Part shown: one piece after another, positions 15,045-22,051 of the stretch
Layout: each line of letters starts with the position of its first letter
How positions within the stretch are numbered: the stretch's first letter is position 1
Origin: Actinomycetes bacterium
GTDB taxonomy: Bacteria > Actinomycetota > Actinomycetes > Propionibacteriales > Nocardioidaceae
DNA length: 40,014 nt
NCBI GenBank assembly: GCA_023417775.1
Contig: JAEZEJ010000143.1
Location: 1-40,014 of the forward strand
Direction of reading: 5' to 3'
Program-made: the position numbers and the translations under genes
Notes under the pieces: generated by a model
The model's database searches: none
What the model was told of the DNA's origin: nothing
The model's input: only the letters and a program-made list of their open reading frames with translations

Positions 15045-15368
15045 ATGGCCGACGCCAAGCTCCCCATCCGGATGCTCCACGACCGGTTGCTGGTCGCCTT
15101 GGACTCCGATTCCGGGGACCGCCGCTCCTCGGGCGGCATCGTCATCCCGGCCACGGCCGCGATGGGACGGCGACTCGCCTGGGCGCGGGTCGAGGCGGCG
15201 GGATCGCAGGTCCGCGCGGTCGAGGTGGGAGATCGCGTGCTCTTCGATCCGGAGGATCGCGGCGAGGTCGAGGTGCGCGGCGAGAGCTTCGTGCTGTTGC
15301 GCGAGCGCGACCTGCACGCGGTCGCGGCCGAGCGGCTCGACGAAGGGCAGACTGGACTCTACCTGTGA
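15045..15368 (+). CDS. GroES-like co-chaperonin family protein
   Basis: The 107-residue product has the GroES beta-barrel pattern. It starts with PIRMLHDRLLVALD, has a mobile-loop-like segment SSGGIVIPATA, and continues with GDRVLFDPEDRGEVEVRGESFVLLRERDLHAV. It is longer than the canonical 95-100 residues and its C-terminus differs from GroES, so it is more likely a paralogue linked to DUF3618 than the main co-chaperonin. Whether it caps a GroEL ring is unknown. Its stop is overlapped by the FUSC gene (GTGA). Confidence 0.82.
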   Translation: MADAKLPIRMLHDRLLVALDSDSGDRRSSGGIVIPATAAMGRRLAWARVEAAGSQVRAVEVGDRVLFDPEDRGEVEVRGESFVLLRERDLHAVAAERLDEGQTGLYL

Positions 15369-16474
15369 GAGAAGTGCCGTTCCGGCGGCTGCGGGTTCCC
15401 CGCCCTCAGACGAGCTTCGCCGATCGGGTCCGATCGTTGCGGCACCAGTGGCGCATGATCCTGCGCATCGGTGTGGCGACCGGCGGGGCCTTCGGCTTCG
15501 CCACCCATGTGCTCGGCCACCAGCAGGCCTTCTTCGCGCCGATCGCCGCGGTGCTGGCGATCATGGCCGGCCCCGGCCTCCGGGCGAGGGTCACCTTCGA
15601 GATCGTCATGGGCGTGGCCGTCGGCGTGCTCGTGGGCGAGCTCCTGATCCTCGGTATCGGCCGCGGGCCCTGGCAGATCAGCCTGGTGGCGGCACTGATG
15701 GTCGTCATCTCGACCGTGATCGGCATCAAGGGCATGGCGATGACCCAGGCGATCAACTCGGGGGTCCTGCTGGCGGCGGTCGTGCCGCTGCCGGGGGCCA
15801 CGGACCCTGCCTTGACGCGCTTCCTGGACTCCCTCGTCGGCGGCCTCTTCGGTCTCGCGGTGGTACTGCTCCTGCCGCGCAATCCGGTGCGCGATATCGA
15901 CGGCGATGTGCAGAAGCTGCTGCGACGTCTCGGCGGGGTGCTCAGCCGGATCGCGCAGGCGCTGCGGACCGACGACCCGTCCTTGGCCGATCTCGCCCTG
16001 GAGGAGGCGCGGGCGACCCAGGGGCTCATCGACTCGGTGTCCGAGACGGCGTCGAGCGTGGCCGAGATCGCCCGGATGTCGCCGATGCGCTGGCGTCAAC
16101 GCGGCGATGTCGCCCGCTATGTCTCCTCGGTCACCGACCTGGACAATGCGATGCGCGATGCCCGCGTGCTGGCGCGGCGCGTCGCGGCGATGCTGCGGCA
16201 TCAGGAGACCGCGCCGCCGGGTCTCGACGACGCCGTCGATCGGCTGGTCGTCGCCGTGGGCACCTTCTCGGACGATCTCTCCCAGGACGCCGACTTCGAG
16301 GACGCTCGTGGAGAGCTGGTCGAGGCGACCCGGATCGCGATGGCCTCCTTGCCGGAGATCATCACGGTCAACACGGCCTCGATCGTCGCGCAGATCCGCT
16401 CCCTGTCCGCGGATCTGATGCTGGCCAGCGGGGCGCATCGCGCGGAGCTGGACAAGCGCCTCGATGTCGACTGA
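15365..16474 (+). CDS. FUSC family membrane protein (aromatic acid exporter-like)
   Basis: The 369-residue protein has an N-terminal block of about six membrane helices (residues about 35-175). It includes GFATHVLGHQQAFFAPIAAVLAIMAGPGLRARV, the typical FUSC signature, followed by a long helical cytoplasmic part (about 180-369). FUSC proteins resemble AaeB and plant ALMT channels and are assumed to export organic anions. The GTG start overlaps the stop of the GroES-like gene, so DUF3618, GroES-like and FUSC form one operon. Confidence 0.85.
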   Translation: MREVPFRRLRVPRPQTSFADRVRSLRHQWRMILRIGVATGGAFGFATHVLGHQQAFFAPIAAVLAIMAGPGLRARVTFEIVMGVAVGVLVGELLILGIGRGPWQISLVAALMVVISTVIGIKGMAMTQAINSGVLLAAVVPLPGATDPALTRFLDSLVGGLFGLAVVLLLPRNPVRDIDGDVQKLLRRLGGVLSRIAQALRTDDPSLADLALEEARATQGLIDSVSETASSVAEIARMSPMRWRQRGDVARYVSSVTDLDNAMRDARVLARRVAAMLRHQETAPPGLDDAVDRLVVAVGTFSDDLSQDADFEDARGELVEATRIAMASLPEIITVNTASIVAQIRSLSADLMLASGAHRAELDKRLDVD

Positions 16475-16475
16475 G

Positions 16476-16513
16476 TTGCAAAAATTACGTAATTCCGTCA
16501 TTCTCGAAGAATG
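16476..16513 (+). promoter_or_regulatory. promoter with palindromic operator for the ArsR-like operon
   Basis: TTGCAA (16476-16481) and CATTCT (16499-16504) are spaced by 17 bases and the -10 ends 6 bases before the ATG. The perfect 12-bp palindrome AATTACGTAATT (16483-16494) fills the spacer. A second inverted repeat, CATTCT-cga-AGAATG (16499-16513), spans the -10 and the start codon. Both are well placed for autorepression by the encoded regulator. Confidence 0.72.
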
Positions 16514-16996
16514 ACGATCGAGGAACGCCTGACCGCGGTGGAGCGGCGGCTCGAGGCGCTGGAGGATCGACCGGCTCCGGCCGCCCCGGCGGGCAGCGAG
16601 CTCTGGGTGCTCGACGGGCTGCGGTCCCGAGCCGAGGGCACCGGGGGAGCCGTCATCTGGGCCGGCACGGTCCAGACCGGGTCGGGCCCGGTCGACTGGC
16701 AGATGGCGCGGATGGCCGAGGAACTGCTGCACGCCGATGACCTCGGCGATGCGGCGGACCGGTTGGCCGCCCTGGGGCATCCGGTGCGGCTCGCCCTCCT
16801 GGTGGCCGTCATCAACGGCACGACGAAGGTCACCGACCTCGCCGACCACCTCGAGCTGGCCTCGACCGGGCAGATCTATCACCACATCAAAGCCCTCAGC
16901 GCTGCCGGCTGGCTGCGCCAGGCGTCCCGCGGACACGTGGCCGTCCCTCCCGAGCGAGTCGTCCCCATCCTGATCGCCATGGGGGTCACCGCATGA
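16511..16996 (+). CDS. ArsR-like winged-helix transcriptional regulator
   Basis: The 161-residue protein has an N-terminal coiled coil (IEERLTAVERRLEALED), a middle segment of about 60 residues that may bind a ligand, and a winged helix at about 80-150. The winged helix shows ALGHPVRLALLVAVINGTTKVTDLADHLELASTGQIYHHIKALSAAGWL, the ArsR-type recognition pattern. No metal-binding Cys motif is visible, so it probably senses something other than a thiophilic metal. It should regulate its own operon, which continues through ATGA overlaps with the hydrolase and the membrane protein. Confidence 0.85.
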   Translation: MTIEERLTAVERRLEALEDRPAPAAPAGSELWVLDGLRSRAEGTGGAVIWAGTVQTGSGPVDWQMARMAEELLHADDLGDAADRLAALGHPVRLALLVAVINGTTKVTDLADHLELASTGQIYHHIKALSAAGWLRQASRGHVAVPPERVVPILIAMGVTA

Positions 16997-18063
16997 GGCG
17001 CGCGGTCGTCATCGCCGCGAGTGCGGCGGCCGTCGGGGGTCTGCTGCTCGGCGCCTGGCTGCGCCCGGGAGCAGGGTCGATCGATGCGGAGACCCCGGTG
17101 CAGGGTGACGAGCAGTTGGCCCGCGACGTCGTCGCGGGACTGCCGTCGACCGGCGTCCACGCGCTGTCGCTCGCCGTCGTCACGCCGGAGGGCGAGCGCA
17201 CGGCGACCGTCGGCGCCCCGCTCGACGGCGCCTTCGAGCTCGGATCGATCACCAAGGGCGTGACCGGGATGATCTACGCCGACATGGTCGAGCGCGGCGA
17301 GGTGCGTCCCGAGACGCGCATCGGCGAGCTGTTCGACCTCGGTGATGTCCCCGCCGCCGACATCACCCTGGAGGAGCTGGCACAGCAGCGCTCGGGCCTT
17401 CCTCGGCTGGCCGGCGGGGCGAGCATGTTCGCGCGGGCCGCGGTCTGGTCCCTGCTCGCCCGCAACCCCTATCGGGAGAGCATCGAGGAGACCGTGGCCT
17501 CGTTGAAGGACATCGACCTCGGTCCGAAGGAGCCGCTGTACTCCAATCTCGGCTTCGCGGTGCTCGGCCACGCGCTGGCCGCCGCGGCCGACATGCCCTA
17601 CCCGGAGCTGGTGCGGGACCGCATCGCCGAGCCCCTCGGACTGGACTCGCTCGTCGTGCCGCCCTCGTCCGATGAGCTCGGCCCGCATGCGGTGCAGGGT
17701 CGTGATTCGGCCGGACGCCCGCAGGAGGCCTGGGCCGATGCCGGGTCGGCACCTGCCGGCGGACTGCGCGCGGACGCCGCGGACATGGCACGTCTGGCCA
17801 CCGCCGTCCTGGCGGGAGAGGCCCCCGGTGTGTCCGCCTTCGACCCGGTCGCCGACTTCGGCGGGGGCCAGCGCATCGGCGCCGCCTGGATCACCGAGGA
17901 GATCGATGGCGCCACCATCACCTGGCACAACGGGGGAACCGGCGGCTTCCGCAGCTGGATCGGCGTCGATCGCGAGCGTGGCACGGCCGCCTATATCGCC
18001 GGGGCGACCGGCGATGACCTCGACCGGATCGGCATCGCCCTGCTGCAGGAGGCCGGCCGATGA
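16993..18063 (+). CDS. beta-lactamase-fold serine hydrolase, exported
   Basis: The 356-residue protein has an N-terminal signal or membrane anchor (RRAVVIAASAAAVGGLLLGAWL). A class C beta-lactamase/DD-peptidase domain follows, with Ser85-Ile-Thr-Lys88 as the SxxK motif, Tyr183-Ser-Asn185 as YxN, and His312-Asn-Gly-Gly315 as the third motif. It acts outside the membrane. DD-carboxypeptidase, esterase or beta-lactamase activity are all possible; the HNGG third box is common in esterase-like and Pab87-like members. It is translated by overlap with the regulator gene, which suggests that the regulator controls a cell-envelope response. Confidence 0.87.
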   Translation: MRRAVVIAASAAAVGGLLLGAWLRPGAGSIDAETPVQGDEQLARDVVAGLPSTGVHALSLAVVTPEGERTATVGAPLDGAFELGSITKGVTGMIYADMVERGEVRPETRIGELFDLGDVPAADITLEELAQQRSGLPRLAGGASMFARAAVWSLLARNPYRESIEETVASLKDIDLGPKEPLYSNLGFAVLGHALAAAADMPYPELVRDRIAEPLGLDSLVVPPSSDELGPHAVQGRDSAGRPQEAWADAGSAPAGGLRADAADMARLATAVLAGEAPGVSAFDPVADFGGGQRIGAAWITEEIDGATITWHNGGTGGFRSWIGVDRERGTAAYIAGATGDDLDRIGIALLQEAGR

Positions 18064-18419
18064 ACATCGTCGTCATGGTCGCGATGTGCGTCCTGCTCAT
18101 CGCCGAGCTGGTGTCCGTCGTGCGCGCCGGCCTCGGCGCGGCCCACGCCCCCTCCCGGCTGCGACTCGCGGTGGTCGGCGTTGAGGCGATCGTGGTCCTC
18201 ATCGTCACGCGGGCGATCGCTCCCTGGGATGCCGTCACCCAGTGGATCTGGGTGGCAGCGGTCGGGGGCGTCGCGGGCGGTCTGCTGCTGGTGGCCTTCC
18301 GCTGGCTGCAGGTCCCGGTCGTGGCACCCGGCATCGGCACCGCACGCACGGTGGGCTCGGCGCTCTATCTCATGGTCCTCGCCGGCCTCGGTCTGCTGGT
18401 GGTCTCGACCTTCCGGTGA
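18060..18419 (+). CDS. small four-helix membrane protein
   Basis: The 119-residue protein consists almost entirely of hydrophobic helices (IVVMVAMCVLLIAELVSVV, LAVVGVEAIVVLIVTRAIA, WIWVAAVGGVAGGLLLVAF, LYLMVLAGLGLLVVSTF) with short charged loops. I do not recognise a named family. It overlaps the hydrolase gene by four bases and is the last gene of the ArsR-like operon, so it may help the exported hydrolase or sense the membrane. Confidence 0.75.
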   Translation: MNIVVMVAMCVLLIAELVSVVRAGLGAAHAPSRLRLAVVGVEAIVVLIVTRAIAPWDAVTQWIWVAAVGGVAGGLLLVAFRWLQVPVVAPGIGTARTVGSALYLMVLAGLGLLVVSTFR

Positions 18420-18425
18420 CCCTGT

Positions 18426-18484
18426 TCGACATCGTGGTGCGACATGGGATAGTGTTCCGGAGTCCGCACGGCGCGGACTCCGGA
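18426..18484 (+). promoter_or_regulatory. promoter with 12-bp inverted repeat ahead of the leader peptide
   Basis: A -35 TCGACA (18426-18431) and a -10 TAGTGT (18450-18455, 18-base spacer) or GATAGT (18448-18453, 16-base spacer) are followed at once by a perfect 12-bp inverted repeat, arms 18456-18467 and 18473-18484 with a 5-base spacer. The predicted start point near 18462 lies within the left arm. A DNA operator over the start is therefore as likely as an RNA hairpin. Confidence 0.6.
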
Positions 18485-18507
18485 TCGACTCGATGGAGGT
18501 GAACCCC

Positions 18508-18597
18508 ATGGCGACGTTCTTCACGAACACCGCGGCTCGCAGCCGCCGCTTCGTCCTGGCTCACCGTGCCGAGAGATCCGCCTGTCAACGCCCCTGA
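18508..18597 (+). CDS. 29-residue leader peptide (putative)
   Basis: This short frame begins at an ATG 5 bases after GGAGGTGA, one of the strongest ribosome-binding sites in the window. It encodes 29 residues rich in Arg and Ala, ending RAERSACQRP. Its stop codon lies at the base of a hairpin that is followed by an intrinsic terminator before the next gene. That layout is typical of translation-dependent attenuation. The segment SRRFVLAHRAERSAC loosely resembles actinobacterial leader peptides of the SRRHVDLxRVxSAxC type found before sulfur-assimilation genes; this likeness is from memory. An in-frame ATG at 18493 would add 5 residues but has no such ribosome-binding site. Confidence 0.6.
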   Translation: MATFFTNTAARSRRFVLAHRAERSACQRP

Positions 18598-18656
18598 TCA
18601 GCCTCCGCTGATCGAGCGTCATCACAGCCTCTCCGGCCTGGCCGGAGAGGCTTTTT
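18596..18656 (+). terminator. tandem hairpins ending in an intrinsic terminator (attenuator candidate)
   Basis: The first hairpin (GATCAGC-ctcc-GCTGATC, 18596-18613) overlaps the leader-peptide stop. The second (18626-18652) is a perfect 12-bp stem with a 3-base loop followed by TTTTT and, after CG, TTTT. It is the only textbook T-tract terminator in the window. It precedes a small gene with no visible promoter of its own, which supports regulated read-through. Confidence 0.85.
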
Positions 18657-18696
18657 CGTTTTCCATCCACCCGTTACGCAGAAAGGAGGCGCGCAC

Positions 18697-18972
18697 ATGA
18701 TCACCCTGAACGACACCGACCAGATGCCCGCAACGAATGATTCCCCGTTACTCGACTCCCACTCGACTCCGGCGACGCCGGCCCCCGCGGCCGCTCGCCA
18801 CGAGACCCGAGGGGAGGTGAACGCGATGAAGTCCAGGAAGAATCGAAGCCGTGAGCGCGACCTCGCGGAGCGCGAGATGGACCGGGAGATCGTGATCGAG
18901 GCAGTGCGCCGGAGCAGGGCCGTCCAGCGGTCGGTCTACGAGCAGATCTACCGTGCGCGACTGATGCGCTGA
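18697..18972 (+). CDS. small basic protein with two in-frame start sites
   Basis: The longer form has 91 residues and a start with AAAGGAGG at good distance. Inside it, the ATG at 18826 is preceded by GGGGAGGTGAACGCG and would give a 48-residue form. The first 43 residues are a disordered Ser/Thr/Pro/Ala tail. The last 48 are highly charged and helical (KSRKNRSRERDLAEREMDREIVIEAVRRSRAVQRSVYEQIYR), suggesting RNA or DNA binding or a coiled coil. I do not recognise the family. Both forms may be made. It sits between the attenuator-like terminator and another strong hairpin, as a unit of its own. Confidence 0.6.
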   Translation: MITLNDTDQMPATNDSPLLDSHSTPATPAPAAARHETRGEVNAMKSRKNRSRERDLAEREMDREIVIEAVRRSRAVQRSVYEQIYRARLMR

Positions 18973-18984
18973 TCGCGCGCCGGG

Positions 18985-19017
18985 GCCGGTGTCTCACTCA
19001 TCGAGTGAGGCGCCGGC
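18985..19017 (+). terminator. 15-bp stem-loop terminator after the small basic protein gene
   Basis: Arms 18985-18999 and 19003-19017 pair over 15 bases, with two G-T pairs, around a 3-base loop (atc). CTTC follows instead of a full T-run. It separates the leader/small-protein unit from the NatAB-like exporter genes. Confidence 0.7.
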
Positions 19018-19038
19018 CTTCACGATAGCCTGTCAGCC

Positions 19039-19950
19039 ATGCCCCGACTCGACGTCGATTCGCTGTCCAAGTCCTATGGCACGGTGCACGCGCTGTCCGA
19101 TACCAGCTTCTCGGTAGATCCCGGGGAGGTGTTCGGGTTCGTCGGCTCCAATGGATCGGGCAAGACCACCACGATGCGCATCATCCTCGGGGTGCTGTCC
19201 GCCGATGACGGCGAGGTCCGCTGGGACGGCCGCCCGATCGATGCCGCCGTGCGCCGCCGGATCGGCTACATGCCCGAGGAGCGCGGGCTGTATCCCAAGA
19301 TGAAGGTCGCCGATCAGCTGACCTATCTCGCCCGCCTCTACGGGCTGAGCCCGGCGGATGCCAAGGATGCGGTGGCCCGCTGGACCGAACGTCTCGGCAT
19401 CGCCGAGAGGGTCGGGGACGAAGTCCAGAAGCTGTCCCTCGGCAACCAGCAGCGGGTGCAGCTCGCCGCGGCCCTGACCCACTCGCCGGACCTCCTCGTC
19501 CTCGACGAGCCCTTCTCGGGACTCGACCCGGTGGCGGTCGAGGTCATGAGCGATGTGCTGAACGAGGAGTCGGCGCGCGGAGCGCCGGTGCTGTTCTCCT
19601 CGCATCAGCTCGATCTCGTCGAACGCCTGTGCGATCGGGTCGGGATCATCAAGAACGGTCGCATGGTCGCCGTCGGCACCCTCGACGAGCTGCGCCGCAC
19701 CGACAAGCCCCAGTGGATCATCGACGGTCCGCAGGGTGAGGGCTGGCTCGACGAGGTGCCGCGCTCGCGGGTCGTCTCGCGCGAGGGAACCCGCACCGTG
19801 GTCGAGGTGGAGGCCGACGGGGACGAGCAGGCGGTGTTGCAGGCCGCGTCGAGGCTCGGCCCGGTCCGCGAGTTCAGTCCCTCGCGTCCGTCTCTGACCG
19901 ATCTCTACCGTCACGTCGTCAGCTCCGAGGAAGAGGGGGATACCCGATGA
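19039..19950 (+). CDS. ABC-2 exporter ATPase, NatA-like
   Basis: The 303-residue ATPase has Walker A GSNGSGKT at residues 36-43, a Q-loop region IGYMPEERGLYPKM, the signature LSLGNQQRVQLA (Asn replaces the usual second Gly of LSGGQ), Walker B LLVLDEPFSGLDP and a switch His in SSHQLDLVE. PEERGLYPKM and the C-terminal extension are typical of the NatA/YhaQ group, exporters of sodium ions or antimicrobial compounds. TAGCCT lies 7 bases before the ATG with no ribosome-binding site. It is coupled to the permease gene by an ATGA overlap. Confidence 0.92.
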   Translation: MPRLDVDSLSKSYGTVHALSDTSFSVDPGEVFGFVGSNGSGKTTTMRIILGVLSADDGEVRWDGRPIDAAVRRRIGYMPEERGLYPKMKVADQLTYLARLYGLSPADAKDAVARWTERLGIAERVGDEVQKLSLGNQQRVQLAAALTHSPDLLVLDEPFSGLDPVAVEVMSDVLNEESARGAPVLFSSHQLDLVERLCDRVGIIKNGRMVAVGTLDELRRTDKPQWIIDGPQGEGWLDEVPRSRVVSREGTRTVVEVEADGDEQAVLQAASRLGPVREFSPSRPSLTDLYRHVVSSEEEGDTR

Positions 19951-21140
19951 AGCAGTCGGCCTGGTCGATGGTCGCGCTGGTCGCGAGCCGCGAGATCCGT
20001 ACCCGCATCTACTCCAAGGTCTTCGTCCTCACCTCGGGCCTGTTCATCGTGGCGATCGTGGGTGGCGGCGCCTTCTTCCACTTCTTCGCGCCGGATGGAC
20101 AGAACGAGCAGACCGTCGGGGTGACGAGCGAGGTCGCGGCCATCGGTCCGACGATCGAGACCGTGGGCGATGGTCTCGGCACCGATGTCACCGTGCGCGA
20201 GGTGAGTCGCGACCAGGGAGAGAAGGAGGTCGCCGATGGTGACCTCGATGCCCTCGTCGACGGCTCGCTGCCGAAGGTCGAGGTGGTCGTCGAGGACGAG
20301 CTGGACGGCACCCTGCGGACCGTCATCACCACCGTCGTGCAGCAGGAGGCGCTCGGCGAGCAGATCAGCGAGCTCGGCGGGGACCCGGCCGCGGTGGCCC
20401 AGCAGGTCGCCGGGGCGGAACCGGAGGTGACCTCGCTCGACGGCGGCGAGGAACGCGATCCCGCACAGATCATCGCCGGCTTCGTGTCCGGCATCCTCAT
20501 CTTCATCGCGCTGATGGGCGGCGGCCAACGCGTCGCGCAGGGGGTCGTGGAGGAGAAGGCGAGCCGTGTCGTCGAGCTGCTGCTGGCGACGATGCGCCCC
20601 TGGCAGCTGATGGCCGGGAAGGTGCTCGGCAATATCATCGTCGGCGTCCTCGAGGTGGGCATCATCGCCGCCGCCGCGGTCGGGACGGCTTGGGGCTTCG
20701 ATCTGCTCGACACCAGCTCGCTCGCGGTGGGCACCGTCGCGATCTGGGTGCTCGTCTGGTTCCTCGTGGGCTTCGTGATGTACGCGCTGGTGCTCGCCAG
20801 CCTCGCGGCGCTGGTCTCCCGCCAGGAGGATGTCGGCTCGGTCATCTCGCCGGTCATCGGCATCATGATGGTGCCCTATGTCATCGGCGTCTCGATCGCG
20901 CCCTGGGATCCGGAGAGCACGCTGGTCGAGGTGCTGTCGTACATCCCCTTCTGCTCGCCGTTCATCATGCCGATCCGCATCGCTCTCGGCACGGCCTCGA
21001 CCCCGGAGGTGCTGCTCTCGATCGGCCTGTCGGTGGTGCTGATCCCGCTGCTCATCTGGCTGGCGGGGCGGATCTACTCCGGTGCCATCCTGCGTACCGG
21101 CGCTCGCGTCTCCCTGCGCCAGGCCCTGCGCTCGTCCTGA
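19947..21140 (+). CDS. ABC-2 exporter permease, NatB-like
   Basis: The 397-residue permease has an N-terminal helix (about 28-48), a large extracellular domain (about 50-170, acidic), and about five further helices in the C-terminal half. The marker GGGQRVAQGVVEEKASRVVELLLATMRPWQLMAGKVLG is the coupling segment of NatB/YhaP-type permeases. It forms an exporter with the ATPase just upstream. The substrate may be sodium or a lipophilic drug by family, but this is not shown here. Confidence 0.9.
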   Translation: MKQSAWSMVALVASREIRTRIYSKVFVLTSGLFIVAIVGGGAFFHFFAPDGQNEQTVGVTSEVAAIGPTIETVGDGLGTDVTVREVSRDQGEKEVADGDLDALVDGSLPKVEVVVEDELDGTLRTVITTVVQQEALGEQISELGGDPAAVAQQVAGAEPEVTSLDGGEERDPAQIIAGFVSGILIFIALMGGGQRVAQGVVEEKASRVVELLLATMRPWQLMAGKVLGNIIVGVLEVGIIAAAAVGTAWGFDLLDTSSLAVGTVAIWVLVWFLVGFVMYALVLASLAALVSRQEDVGSVISPVIGIMMVPYVIGVSIAPWDPESTLVEVLSYIPFCSPFIMPIRIALGTASTPEVLLSIGLSVVLIPLLIWLAGRIYSGAILRTGARVSLRQALRSS

Positions 21141-21153
21141 GGCAGGGCCCGGC
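21118..21153. terminator. stem-loop over the stop codon of the NatB-like gene
   Basis: GGCCCTGC (21122-21129) pairs with GCAGGGCC (21142-21149), extended by GCC/GGC after one mismatch, around a 12-base loop that contains the TGA. It lies between convergent genes and may end transcription from both sides. No T-run. Confidence 0.45.
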
Positions 21154-21165
21154 GGGGTCGTTGGT

Positions 21166-22041
21166 TCAGCGGGCGGCGAGGGCTTCGTGGAAGGCGAGGA
21201 TGCGCTGCGCATCGCGGATGTGCAGCTCCTCGACCATCTTGCCGTTGTAGGTGACGACACCCTTGCCCGCGGCCTTGGCCTCGTTGAAGGTCTCGATCAT
21301 CTCGCTCGCGCGGGCGACGTCCTCCTGCGAGGGCGAGAAGGCCAGATTGGCCGGCTCGACCTGGCTCGGGTGGATGAGCGTCTTGCCGTCGAAGCCCATC
21401 TCGCGCCCCTGGCGTGCTTCGGCATCGAAGCCCTCGGCGTCCTTGACGTCGTTGTAGACGCCGTCGACGATGACCTTGCCGGCGGCGCGCACGGCCAGCA
21501 GCGTCCATGACAGCGCCGTCAGCACCAGCGGATTGCGCCCCGGAACGTGCAGGCCGAAGGTCTCGTTGACGATGTCATTGGTGCCCATGACGATGACCGT
21601 GAGGCGTTCGTGGGCCGCCGCGATCTCCTCGGCGTGCAGCAGCGCGACCGGGGTCTCGATCATCGCCCACAGCTGGGTGGAGGCCGGGGCTCCGGCCTCG
21701 TCCATCGCCGCGACGAGCGCGCGGACCTGCTCGGCGGACTCGACCTTCGGCACCAGGATCGCGTCGGGCCCGGCGGCTGCCGCCGCGCGGATGTCGTCAT
21801 CGTGCCATTGAGTGCCGATCGAGTTGACCCGGATCGCGAGCTCGCGGTGCCCGTATTCGCCCGAGCGCGCGGCCGCGCACACGTTCTCGCGGCCCTGCTC
21901 CTTGGCGTCGGGGGAGACGGAGTCCTCGAGGTCGAGGATCAGCGCATCGGCATCGATGCTCTTGGCCTTCTCCAGGGCACGTTCGTTGGCTCCGGGCATG
22001 TAGAGGACGGAGCGGCGCGGACGCAGGATGGTGTCGGTCAT
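21166..22041 (-). CDS. HpcH/HpaI-CitE family lyase or malyl-CoA thioesterase
   Basis: The 291-residue TIM-barrel protein shows the CitE pattern: RRSVLYMPGANERALEKAKSIDADALILDLEDSV (CoA and Mg sites), REnominal strand ELAIRVNSIGT, ILVPKVESAEQV, MIETPVALL, MGTNDI and GKTLIHPSQV. Enzymes of this group act on malyl-, citramalyl- or related CoA esters as lyases, or hydrolyse malyl-CoA as in Mcl2. It lies 10 bases downstream of a second, Mcl1-like member on the same strand, with GAGGAG before its ATG. The pair may split one pathway between lyase and thioesterase functions. The citrate lyase alpha and gamma subunits are absent, so it is not a citrate lyase complex subunit. Confidence 0.87.
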   Translation of the reverse strand: MTDTILRPRRSVLYMPGANERALEKAKSIDADALILDLEDSVSPDAKEQGRENVCAAARSGEYGHRELAIRVNSIGTQWHDDDIRAAAAAGPDAILVPKVESAEQVRALVAAMDEAGAPASTQLWAMIETPVALLHAEEIAAAHERLTVIVMGTNDIVNETFGLHVPGRNPLVLTALSWTLLAVRAAGKVIVDGVYNDVKDAEGFDAEARQGREMGFDGKTLIHPSQVEPANLAFSPSQEDVARASEMIETFNEAKAAGKGVVTYNGKMVEELHIRDAQRILAFHEALAAR

Positions 22042-22051
22042 GTCGGTCTCC

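Noticed and set aside
15359..16936. Long minus-strand open frame across the FUSC and ArsR-like genes
   Set aside because: The product is made of charged repeats (HDRQHRGDRREE and the like) as expected from the complement of a GC-rich gene, and the plus-strand genes have clear domains and coupled starts.
18508..18597. Leader peptide as a histidine, tryptophan or branched-chain amino-acid attenuator
   Set aside because: The peptide has a single His, no Trp, and no run of Leu, Ile or Val; the downstream genes are not biosynthetic.
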